A DNA stretch of 64,000 bases from Neelides folsomi (lineage: Eukaryota > Arthropoda > Collembola > Neelipleona > Neelidae). Every line of letters starts with the position of its first letter. Within the stretch, counting starts at the first letter, position 1. The position numbers were made by a program, and so were the translations under genes. Shown one piece after another: positions 24,926-36,200 of the stretch. Location of the stretch: the NCBI GenBank assembly GCA_034687125.1, contig JAQGBZ010000012.1, positions 62,001 through 126,000 of the forward strand, written 5' to 3'. Under the pieces are notes generated by a model. That model saw only the letters and a program-made list of their open reading frames with translations. It did not search any database and was not told the origin of the DNA.

Positions 24926-25297
24926 TAACTACATACTAATATAACTCTTTGTTATGTTCTTTGATATTTTACTTATAAAATAAATGAAATGTTATTCAAT
25001 GAAATATGCTAAATTATGATTTTGACGATGATAAGCGAAAGATAAGAAAACTATCTTGAAATGAACGATTTAATACATTAATAGTAACGATCAATGTAAT
25101 TAAATACAATACATTAAGTAAAAACCTAAAAACATGAAAGTATGAAATGTTTGATTAATATGGTGAGTAAATTGATTAAAGCTTTTTTATTAAGTAAAAG
25201 TTTACAAATAATGTAGTTATTTTTATCTATATTTTGTATACACAATAATGATAATGATAATAATGAATGGTTTGAAAACTATCAGTGATTTCTTTCG
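24926..25297. other. 3' flank of DEG/ENaC gene 2
   Basis: AT-rich sequence between the element and the stop codon of gene 2. Likely 3' UTR, with AATAA/ATTAAA-like motifs on the minus strand. Confidence 0.45.
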
Positions 25298-28200
25298 CTA
25301 AAACTTTCCAGAGACAATTCTATTAACCGCTGAGGTAGATTCGCGAAACCGTTTTTTGTCAATGAAAAAACGAATAGTAAAAAAGTAAATAAGCTCCAAT
25401 ACGCTCAAAAGGCTAAAATTTTCAAAAGCATTCTTTTTAGATAATATTCATCGAATAATTTAGTGCTTTTTACACCATAATTCAAAATACATGTATGTAC
25501 AGGTATATTTATTTAAAGAATATGTCGAAGAAAAGATCGTACCTGAATCCCATACACAACCCCATAATTCCGCCAAGATTGGCTACAAATTAGAAATATT
25601 TTAATATTAGAAATTTATCAAAGGTTAAAAATTAAATTAAATAGTGTCTTACAAACGAAATCTTCCCATGTAAAAAGCTCATCTCTTTTGTATCTCATAA
25701 TTGATGTTTCGCGAAAAAATATTCTCATCACACTAATGCTCCCACTATGTATTAAAATGAACACAATATTATTGAACTTTTGAATTATCTTAATATAATA
25801 AACTATTTGAGTAATTGGTTATAGCTGAGCATATACATACCTGATATAACTAATATCGCTTAAAAATGGTCGTTTGTCTGAAATGGATTCTCTTATAAGT
25901 TTGGTTTGATTTGGTTCCGGCTGGAAAGTTATAATGAAGAAATAGGCATAAGCTAAAAAATATTACTCATTTTGCAAATTATTTAGTTTTTAGTAGTAAG
26001 GACATACAATAAAATATTTAATATGCAAAATGATTATTAGGTAAACCTGATTTGGAAATGGAGCATTTGTTACAACAACTGTGTAAAACGTTTCTGCACA
26101 AGATGGAAGGCCTATGATAGAAATAATAGTGAATAAATGAATAAAAATTATTTGATTAATTATTCGAATTTGTACTTACAAAATTCAGTACAACTTTTGT
26201 CTTGTTGCATTTCTTCTCGACTTTTGAATTTAAACAATTTCTTTCCATCTACGTGAATAATTTAATCAATTTTAAATTTAATAATTTTCAAAACACAGGA
26301 TGTAAGTACTTATCGTTTGTTAGGAATTTGGGAATACTGATTTTAAACACATATAATTGATGATTCTTACCGTTTGAGGACTTTTTCAAGAGGGTGCGTT
26401 TTTGAATCACATCTAATAATTAGATATAAGGATCAATTTTTGAGATATTTCAATAAAAATTGTAGAATTGCTTAAATTAAAAGATTGGTTTCTATTCTTG
26501 TTATATTTTACCTATAGCTTTTTTAACACACCCTAAGAATTTATTTACTCCACAAATCGAGTAATTCCCTAAAGTTTAAATTCATTCATTCAATTAAAAG
26601 CTTGTTTAAAAATAATATTTAGGTATGTGAAATAAAATTCAATATTTTTTTTCAATTTTATTATTCAATTACCTGGCGAGTAGAAAGGAACGCATTCACA
26701 TTCTCGATATATAAATTCATTTTCCTACAAAAAGCGAACAAATTAATTTGAGATAATATGGTTAAAGCTTTGTTAAGTAAATTAAACCATTACGCATTCA
26801 ATGACGCAGCTGCTCCTCGAATACTCTTAAAATTTACATAAACATTGAATAAATTAATTATTAATTCCTTAAAATTGAAGTGAATTTTCCATGAAAGGAA
26901 ATTTATTATTTATTTTCAACCTTTGTAATACTGTAAAGGAAATTCTTCCGTGAAGAAACAACCACGCCGGAATGGATGAAAAGTTCTTAGCACTGGGGTG
27001 CTATAAATGTCAGTTGCGGAAACTCCTATATTGTTCTCCTGTCCCGGTGCTATTACAAATCCTCGTTCCCCAACATTCTATCAATTTTCAATCCCCATTA
27101 TTTAATTTACATAAAAGCTTTAAATAATTTCTAATTTTTTAGCTTGTCTTTCATTGAAATTTGTATATTTTTGCATATGGGACGTGCAGTAATAACTACA
27201 GCTATTGTACAAATAGTTATTATAGTTAAAAAATTACCGGAAACTCTTCAGGATGATGAATATAAACCTTTCAAAAAAGTTAATACCGATAGTTAAGAAA
27301 ATATTATTTTTGTAGAATTTAATTAAGGTTTTAAGTAATTATTATTATAGTTGGAAATTAAAATATATTTACCCGCAGGCCTTTGAAACTTCCAGTTGGA
27401 ACTGAGTCGCAACGCAATGTATCCTATTACAAATTATTTCATAAAATTACATAAGTACGTAAGTATAAGATATTTTACCATTAGTACTAAAATATCAAAT
27501 CTTTGTTTAATTCACCGTCATGATTGTAAGCCCGCGACTTCTTCCTGCACCACTTGCCTTTAATGGGAAATCATCAGAGAATTTTTTCTTGGGTTCAGGC
27601 GTTGGATCGCTTGGACTCAAATTGCAAGTAAGTGGATCTGGAAATTACAATACATTTTATAATATAATTGCATAAAACTAAGATTTAAAAAATCAATGTT
27701 TTAAATCATACTTACTATTTCGACAAGTATTGATGTATTTGCAAATTCCCTTTGATGGAAAGTTTTAAAATTCATTATTTTTCAACATAATAGAAAAATA
27801 TGTATAAAGTGACATATTACAAGTAGAAGAGCATTCTCTTTATCTTACTGGAAACAAATCGTCGTCATAAATTCGAGAGCATGTGAAAGAATCGACCGAA
27901 GGCGTTGAATTAGAAGCAGTTTCTGTATCTGGGACACCATTTTTCTCCCTGAATCGATCCGTATAAGTCCTAAACACGTAATAAGTTGTTTCCATTTTTG
28001 TGAATTCAAGAATTTTACAAAGTCTACTAATTTTTATACAAAGAGTTTTTAAAGTACGGACAAATAGGAATAGTGCAGTTACTATAAGAATGACAATTTA
28101 AACAATATAGATGATTTTTTATTACAACAAATGTTCAAATTGCCCTGCATTAACTTCTAAACAATAGTACATTCGACGTTCAAAGCTGGTCCTAATAATG

Positions 28201-31200
28201 TCATATCGCTCAATGGGAATATTTTGACAAGCTGTAATTATTCTTTGTCGAAGAACTTCCAGTGAAGGGCACTCTGTCCAGTAAACGATTCTTGTGAGAT
28301 TTCCCCAGAAATGGAAGTCCAGTGGGTTCAAGTCAGGACTCCTCGCTGGCCAGTGGATCCCTCCTCCTCGTCCCATCCAAATCCCGAAAGTTTCATTAAG
28401 AAATTGTCTCACATCAGCTCGGAAATGAGTCGGAGCATCAATTCACAAAAATCAATTCTCATATGAAAGTCTTCATGTATGGGATGAATTTTGAAACCTT
28501 TGTAGTGATTTTTCTTGAGGATGTTCCAAATTGAAGATTTTGAAAATCCAGTCAATTCTGCTAGTTCAGACAAGGATCAAAGCGTGTTGATTTCAAGAAA
28601 AGCCATTACGACAATCGCATTATTGTCATTGTTTACGGATCTTGGTCTTCCCGACTTTGGCTTGTTTTTGAGACTGGCGGTTTCATTGAATTTATCAACG
28701 ATTTTACTCAATCCGGATGGTGTCGGATTTAAATGTGGATGCCTTTTGTTAAAAACCCTACATGTTTCACTTAGACTTATCCTCTCTGAAAAGTACAGTT
28801 TCACCATTTCAAGTCTTTCTTGATCAGTATACCTATAGTCGATTCGGAAAAAAATATGATAATGACCTTGAGGAGCCCTGTCAACTGCATTATTAAAATA
28901 TGCAAATAAAAATTAATATTTTTATTGAGAATTTTTAATAATGCAGTTGACAGGGCAGCTCAAGGTCATTATATTTTTTCCGAATCGACTATAACAGTTC
29001 TTTATCTTTACATTTTAAAAGATATGGAAAATGAATCCATTTTTGTAATATTGTTTAAGAAAAAGTTAATATAATTTTATTTAATTTTCATAGATACTAT
29101 TTTTTAGGCCCTAATTGCCAGTACTTTAAAAACTCTCTGTATATATTATGTATAGTGTAATATAATATAATTGTACAAACGTGCATGCTAACTATAAATT
29201 GTAAAATAAGGTTTATATTTTAATTTTAAAATACCAGACAGCTTGTTGTAAATATTCGAATTCTATCTCTTGCATTTTAACTTCCTCGTCGCTGTCTCTA
29301 ATTAAAGGTAATTATGTTTTATTTAATTGGACATTCTCGGGGAATCTTATTTCATAATGTTTTATTATTATACTTAAAGTAGTAGTAGACTAAATTTTGT
29401 TAACAAATTGTTTAAAAGTTACTTGTCTTTTCTATCGTAGTTTTTATCAATATAATTAAATGTACAACAGTATCCAGTGTCAGTTAGGGTTAGTGTAAAG
29501 ATCTCATTACACCGAATTCCAATGCTAGAAACATAAAAATCGCCAATAAAAAGATTTTTTACTAACTACTAATTTCTTTACATTGTGGTATATGAAATTT
29601 TAAATGAAAATGTGTAGCCTTTGTGCTTTCTTGCTATTGATTTCACCTTATACAGATACAAATTAACCTAGAGTACAGAAATACCATTCCAACAATAAAA
29701 TTTTACCTATTCCATCTGCATGTTATTAAATAGTCGTCACATTTGGGCTAAAAGTGAAAAAAAACTTATTTACCCATGCATGTATTGTAGTTTAAATTGG
29801 TAAAATAATTTTAAATCCATAAAAATCTCAAACTTACAGCAACAAGTCTGAGAAATCTTAATGCTGATTTCCCATCAATTATAATTGGATTCCCTTGTAA
29901 GACATTGTCATTGTTTCTTGCTGTAATATTAAGGAATTGGTTCTATTAAGGTCTTACAAATAGTGCTTTAGTTATTGAAAAAGATTTAATTAATAATACC
30001 TTCTGGATCCACAAGATTTGAGATTACAAATTTCATTTGGGACAATGTTAAACTGAAAATCAGTTAAATGTTAAATTAATATGCTATTTTATGTTCCATT
30101 TAATTTTTTATCAATATGGTTAAATTTAAATTATTCTCTCAAATTATGAATATTATAACTTATAATTATAAAGCTATTATACATTATATTGTGATAAAAT
30201 GACTATAACCCTTTATTTACTATTCTATTTTATGTATCATAATGATATAGTGTAATTAGTATTTATTTATAATTATTAACTTACTTATATCTGCAAGCCT
30301 TTAAAAACATGTTGCTATTAAACAATCAACAATTATTTGCAATATCATATCTCATGAATTTAATAATGATCACCTGAATGATGAGCTGAAAATTAAAGAT
30401 ACAAATAAATATTAAAAATTCTCATATTCAATGAATGATTAAGCGTTTATCGTATTTAATGTCACACGAAAAAATGATTATTGTAAAAAAAGTTATATTC
30501 ATACCTTTTCTGTGACCGCTTTGTTCACTCTATTGTTAAAATAAAAATAAAATTTTGATCAATTCCTTTATTTCACATTATTATGCGATAATTTATAATA
30601 TTATAGATTTTTTGTAAAAACCATAAATTAACTATGATAAATAAATAATTGGGAATATAAAGTAATTATATTTTAAACGAGTGATTTTCGTAATTCACTT
30701 ACGTGCAAATTGTAACTGCTGGAAAGATGATTCCACTAGAAATAATTTTCACTATAAAAATATCCCAATACTTTATATTTTAAAGCATATTATACCTAAT
30801 TGGGTAATTTGTGCTTGATACTGAAGTCAAAACTGGATTTTCTTCCCATCTTGTCCAAATCTTTGTCATCATATATGCCGCTGCTACAATTCCGAAAAGA
30901 CACCAGCATAACCACATAATCCTAAATTACGAAAGATTTTTAATATTATTTAAATACCTACTTTATTTATTACTAAAAGTACTGAACAAGATTTACAAAA
31001 TATATTATGCTCTAGATGCTGTAAATGGTTTGTAAGATTTTTTATATAAAATTATTATGCTTGCAAATGACATAATGATATTGAATAACGTCAATACACT
31101 ACAATATATTGTATACTATTATGTGGTTTGAACCTTTCGCAAGGATTCCTTTTGGCTTCTGTAATATATTTGAATCCATGAAGAGATGTGCTTTCACAAT

Positions 31201-31480
31201 AAAACTTCACTTGGTTATTACAATTCGGATATTTTTCTGCATTTATTTCAAGTTCCTCTTCGAGTCTTGTGTTAAGGTCGTTTACGGTGTTTTGGCGTCT
31301 AAATTTAAATTTGCCAGTTAACCTAGCAGGAATCCAAGATCTTCTTTTGGCTACTGTTGGTTTGACCGAATTCCAAGGAAGATCAGAAGGCTTTCTCGCC
31401 CAGGGAGAATTCTTAGGGACAAAATCAAACATTTTCTTCCGAGCTTTCTCTACCATTGAATTGGTTCGATTCTCGTTCAT
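25298..31480 (-). CDS. DEG/ENaC (pickpocket-like) sodium channel, gene 2, 27 exons
   Basis: Exons (- strand): 31480-31134, 30921-30796, 30735-30703, 30529-30505, 30385-30374, 30298-30285, 30052-30000, 29920-29838, 29747-29707, 29524-29423, 29297-29235, 27969-27849, 27749-27716, 27637-27516, 27423-27373, 27267-27238, 27077-26921, 26825-26794, 26724-26673, 26568-26512, 26412-26371, 26248-26180, 26111-26047, 25920-25841, 25744-25653, 25582-25543 and 25412-25298. All phases agree, giving 685 residues. The order matches gene 1: YCESTSLHGFKYI with the intact HG gating motif, TM1 IMWLCWCLFGIVAAAYMM, GIIFPAVTIC, LTLTDTGYCCTFN, SGAGRSRGLTIM, YIHHPEEFP, RRGCFFTEEF, CVIECENEF, CECVPFYSPG, SNLGGIMGLCMGFSLLSVLE and IYFF. 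Two exons are only 12 and 14 nt. More introns interrupt it than gene 1, and a dead transposon sits between exons 11 and 12. Confidence 0.93.
28122..28830 (-). pseudogene. DDE transposase remnant with central deletion
   Basis: The N-terminal helix-turn-helix region is at about 28830-28577 (YTDQERLEMVKLYFSERISL, GRPRSVNNDNNAIVV), continuing to KSSIWNILKKNHYKGFKIHP near 28480. Then a jump occurs: the frame resumes near 28443 at DAPTHFRADVRQFLNETFG and goes on to WPARSPDLNPLDFHFWG at 28412-28122. The segment that should carry the first catalytic Asp and most of the core is absent, so this is an internal deletion derivative. The SPDLNPLDF form, with Asp as the third acidic residue, is the widespread arthropod DDD/mariner-like class rather than the DD34E Tc1 class. 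Confidence 0.82.
28834..28993. repeat. Palindromic MITE nested inside the third transposon
   Basis: The arms at about 28836-28898 and 28930-28991 are near-perfect inverted copies: TAGTCGATTCGG at the outside, AATGACCTTGAG and CCCTGTCAACTGCATTATTA inside. The central spacer is about 30 bp and TA duplications sit at 28834-28835 and 28992-28993. It lies between the transposase start and that transposon's right terminal repeat, so it inserted after the host transposon. Confidence 0.85.
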
Positions 31481-33279
31481 TAAAGAACTTCAAGTGAAAT
31501 CAAAAATGACCCAAAACCGACTTGTTGAAGGTAAATAGAACAGCTATGAATCTTTTAAAACTTCACTTTTGATTTATTCCAAGGTTAAAACGATATTGAT
31601 AGATACATAGTAGTACATAGGTATATGTGAGTTATTTTTTAAACATGAACAGGAGTTCCTCTAAATTACAATTTAATACAAGAATTGCCGCATTCTCATA
31701 AATTAAATATGAATCTTACTTATACCTACCATATGCACATATAAATTCCAACACACTATTATGATGTAGAAGCCCTATACAATCTATGTAATCTACAATA
31801 ATATATTAGCTAGATAGTTAATTTCGCTATTCTTAATAACACAAGGAAAATGCTTTGACGTTTAAGACTTTTCGTTATGTTTTTGACCTACTGATCCATT
31901 GACCAAAGGAAGTGGAAATTTTTCACAGACCTTTATTTTGAAGAAAATCATTTAATAATTAACTGAATGTTAACTGAACTAACTAAATGTACTCAGGTAA
32001 GTATACATACAAATTATATTTATTAAAATCGGTGATCGGTGCATGGAGTCCGCTCCAGGAAATGCGTTTTGATTTTAATTTCGAAACATTTATTTAATGT
32101 TAAAATAATTTTAAAATTATGCTTCAAGAGTATTTTTTAATTTATTTCGGAAATTGATAGAAGTGAAAATTGCGTTACAATGAATGAATACACAAATTCA
32201 TATAATTATGAATATTATATATACTATGGTATGGTAGGTAGTAGTTAATATTAAAGATTGAGTTACATAATACCTAATGTTGTAAAGTAATTTACATTAT
32301 TTAGACATATCGGCTATTAGATATTTATTTATTAACTGAATGATTTATACAATATATTTTATGCATTGTGTCATTTTTTCGCTTTCAACAAAAAGTAATA
32401 ATAACTCAATAAAAACAATTTTAATCTTTTTAGATTGTACTTTAATGCTTAATTATTAAGTTGGTATAAACCCTCATTTGGTACACGATTACATATTAAA
32501 TTCAATTACAAGCACATCGATGTAAAACCTTAGCTTAAAATTATGATATTAAGTAATATGTATTATTTTCCAATCTTGTAGGTGTCATTGCTTAATTAAG
32601 GATTTTTGGACAAATTGACAGCAAAACAAATAATCCGTAATTTCATTATTTTATGGTACTCTAACTAAATCTGAATAAATCAATCATTCAATTCAAAAAA
32701 AATTTCATTATATTTTAAAAAAAGGTTTTATTACATGATTCATGCATTGTACACTAGATAAGTTTCGATAATTTTTTTCGCATTTTTAAATAATAAAACA
32801 TATGTTCTGACTTGATTATTATTCAATTTTAACAATACTTTCTATTATTAAATAGTTTTATTTTACTAGCAGGTAAGTTTCGCTAAAGGATTTTCATTGC
32901 GAATAATTACTACCATCAAACTATCTGTACATAATTTTCTAATATTTTGTTCACTTTAGTGCAGCTCAACATTTAATAGAATTTTAGAAGGTGATTAATG
33001 CGATTTGTCACGAACTATTAGTACATTTAATACTTGTATGAACATCGTTAGCAATGTTTTATTTTTATGCCAAATTGAACGAACTACTTATTAGTATATA
33101 GTATACATATAAATATTTGGATGTTAAAGGTAATTTAACAAAAATTCAACTGACAGTGAGATTTGTATAAAGAAAATATATTAACGATCTAAAGGTAAAC
33201 AGTCACAGTACAGTTTATCAAAAGGACTTTTCACTCTGAAAATGAAATATTGCATTCTGGAACTTTAATTCTCAATAAG
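31481..33279. other. Intergenic region between Epac 3' end and DEG/ENaC gene 2 promoter
   Basis: About 1.8 kb of AT-rich sequence. It includes the 5' flank of DEG/ENaC gene 2 and the probable Epac 3' UTR (close to 33.2 kb). I found no coding exon, RNA gene or clear repeat. Confidence 0.5.
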
Positions 33280-36200
33280 TCAACTCCGTCTTGGTTCGAC
33301 CTTTTGAGAATGTTGGTTGAGGACTTTCTGGTTGTCGATGCATCTGAGGCAGCGGATGTAGGCTCGTATTTCTGTTTCATTTCTTGGGGTTGGCGGAGGA
33401 ATCACGGCTAAATTGCACGAAGAGATGAATCAAGATTAATTGAGCTTATTTTAGAGGTTATTTGGGGTAGACTTACAAATTGGTCGGCTCCGGCAGTGAT
33501 TCATCATCCGGATGGTTTGAGCGAACATGTGCATCTTGTCAAAGTTGACAAGTCCGTCGGAATAGGTTTTATTCCCGTCATTCGTGAAAGTCAGGTCTTT
33601 GAGAATGAGAGGCATGAAAGGGATGGTGGGTGGATTCATTTTGTTCAGGGCTATTCGGTATGCTCGATGATTTCTTGAAGGCTCAATGAAGGCCTCGAAT
33701 TCTGCAAACGTTTTCCGGGCCTTTGAAGGAAGACGTTCCCAGGTTTGGGCCATTCGGGACACGGCAGTGTTCGAGAGGCCCATAACGATGGCAAAAAATG
33801 CATTTACATTCTGATACTCCTTACAACTGAAATTGGTCAAAGAAAGGAATTTGAAGCATTTAACTAGGTATTTACATATTAAATCAGTATATATTTACAT
33901 ATTAAATCAGTATAATTGGGAATAATGGTAATTGGGCTTTTAATAAACACAAATGGAACATACTATGTTGCGAGTTTGAGAAATTTCCTGATGAGCGTCA
34001 CACGCTTGCTTGCCGTTGGCGTGAGGCAGATTACAGTCACTACCCAAAATTGAACTTCGTTGAATCTCCGAAGAAAGACGTCGAGATTTGACGTAATTTG
34101 ACGAAATTGAGATCGGCCCAGTGTGTGGTATATCAATTCGTACTGCACAGAGATCACGCATGGAAATAAATCAAAGAGAATTCGCGTTAATTTTCATTTA
34201 ATTAAAATTAAATTTAGAACAAGAGACTTACAGAATTGAAGCTACTAAAAGCTACAAATAATCGAAAATCAATTCTAGGGACTAAAACAAAATTCCCTTT
34301 TAAATTTTTATTATGGAAAATGTAAAATAGCTAATTTTGGTTATATCTACGCGAGAAAAGTTTGGAAAGAACTCTTTAACTTTTTTTACATCAATGTTAA
34401 TAAATAATGATCGGTTTTTATCAGAACTCAGAAAGATGGAAGAAAGGGAATACAAAAGCTAGGTGTTTTGGAATGGAAGAATGATGAAATGAATTTAGAT
34501 AACTATAAATTTAATACTTTCTCTTTGGCGCTTGAAAATAATTTGAATGACAAAGAGGAGGTAAAGTTGTGAAGTGTAATAAGTATAAGCTTCACTGACC
34601 TCAGGAACACATTTGAATAAGCTCCAATCCAACAAGGTCATATGGTAGGCGAGTTCACGGGTGCTGAACATCTCAAGGTCTGAATCCATTCCTTCTGTTG
34701 GTCTCTCTTGCTCCGGTAAACACGTCTAAAAAGAATTCAGTTCAATAAGTCACAAAATACATTTTTCTCATTTCGCTTCAATTTCCGATACCCTCGAAGG
34801 TTCAAGTACTTTGATTTTCCTCAAAAACTTTTTACAAGTTTATTCAAGCCGAATCTCAACATATAAGAAAAGCAGCAAATTATTACTATAACATATAAAA
34901 ATCATTTCTAGGATGAAAACAAAAGTCTTATAAAATAAAATACTTTAGAGTTTCTTCTTAAGAAAGTGTAACAAGAAGGTAAATAGGACCAAAAATTACC
35001 TTAATTTTATAGAATAGAGTACAAGTTCATACAATAATAATACAAAACATTAAAAAGTAAATTAACAGGAACACAATATATTACATATTATAATAGGTAC
35101 AGACATAAAACTACATGCTTAGATATATCTATATTAGATTTACCTATGTAGTTCGACATTTTATAAATGCCAACTTTGGACTATTTTGATACATAGGTAA
35201 GTAGTCTATTACTCAATTCTTCTTCATTAAATGTTTCACGAACTTAAATCTTTTTCGTAAGAACTCCGCATTTAGAAAGGAAGTAATATCGGGATTACAT
35301 GGTAAAAGTTGTCCACAAAAATAAAGAAATTTAACAAATTAATTCTCATCCCCTGAGGAAGGATCAATATTTGGCAAGAGAGAGAATAAGAGTTTTAAAA
35401 CTTATTTTGTATTCTGCTTAAACTAAGAGAAAATGAAGACGCTCCTGCCTACGGCCATAAGTCGACCTTAACCTTAATCAAATGTAGGCAAATGTAACAT
35501 TTGAAAACGGTATATAAAGATATGCTCCTCTACTTACTAAATGAGAATTTAAATGATTATTGTTAAATTGTTTGTTAATCAACCGTATGCATATACATAT
35601 ATGTTAATATATCAATGTACAATTATGTATCACACCTATGTATCCTATCTAAGGATATACAATGTGTGAACTATGATAAACAAGCCATCCACTGCACTTG
35701 TACGTAGTAACAAACAGGAGTACCTGTATTAAGTAAGTACTTGCACATTTATTTATATAAAATATGTAATATATAAAAATGACCAATTTTAAGATAACTT
35801 TTATATTACTTAAATAAGTTTAAACCCAAAAGATATGCTCGAACGGATTAAGCACGGAGAGCAAATAAATGCCCTTCGTTGAGAAGTCAAAGTTGTTCAA
35901 AAGAGAAAGTTTGAGACAAGAGTTGGGCTGAGAACGAAGGAGAAAGCGGATGAGAATTTTTAATTACCAAAGCGTCCAAATGATCCTTGATGGAAACGAA
36001 TATCCTCCCATTGAGACTGAGTGACGTCGGGACACTTACATCGCTGTCTTGGAAAATTACTTTCTCACCTATTGAGACAAAACAAATTATTCACCTTTCA
36101 TTCTCAGAAATACATAGTTATCCCTAATATTTATATAATACCTAGATGCATACTTCGTAGTTTGTATATTTAACCACCCTTCATATACAGATACTAGCGG

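Larger units (their letters stand above)
28037..29141 (-). mobile_element. Tc1/IS630-type transposon remnant in an intron of DEG/ENaC gene 2
   Basis: The ends are about 20-bp inverted repeats, CAAAGAGTTTTTAAAGTAC on the left and, in reverse complement, CAGAGAGTTTTTAAAGTAC on the right. They bound 28039-29139 with TA on both sides. Inside is a minus-strand transposase remnant and, near its 5' end, a separate palindromic insertion (28836-28991). The element lies between exons 11 (29297-29235) and 12 (27969-27849). Confidence 0.88.

Noticed and set aside
28515-28823. 102-codon plus-strand ORF
   Set aside because: Antisense shadow of the transposase helix-turn-helix region on the minus strand.
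31109-31538. Plus-strand ORFs over the start of DEG/ENaC gene 2
   Set aside because: Antisense shadows of the first coding exon (LHGFKYI) on the minus strand.
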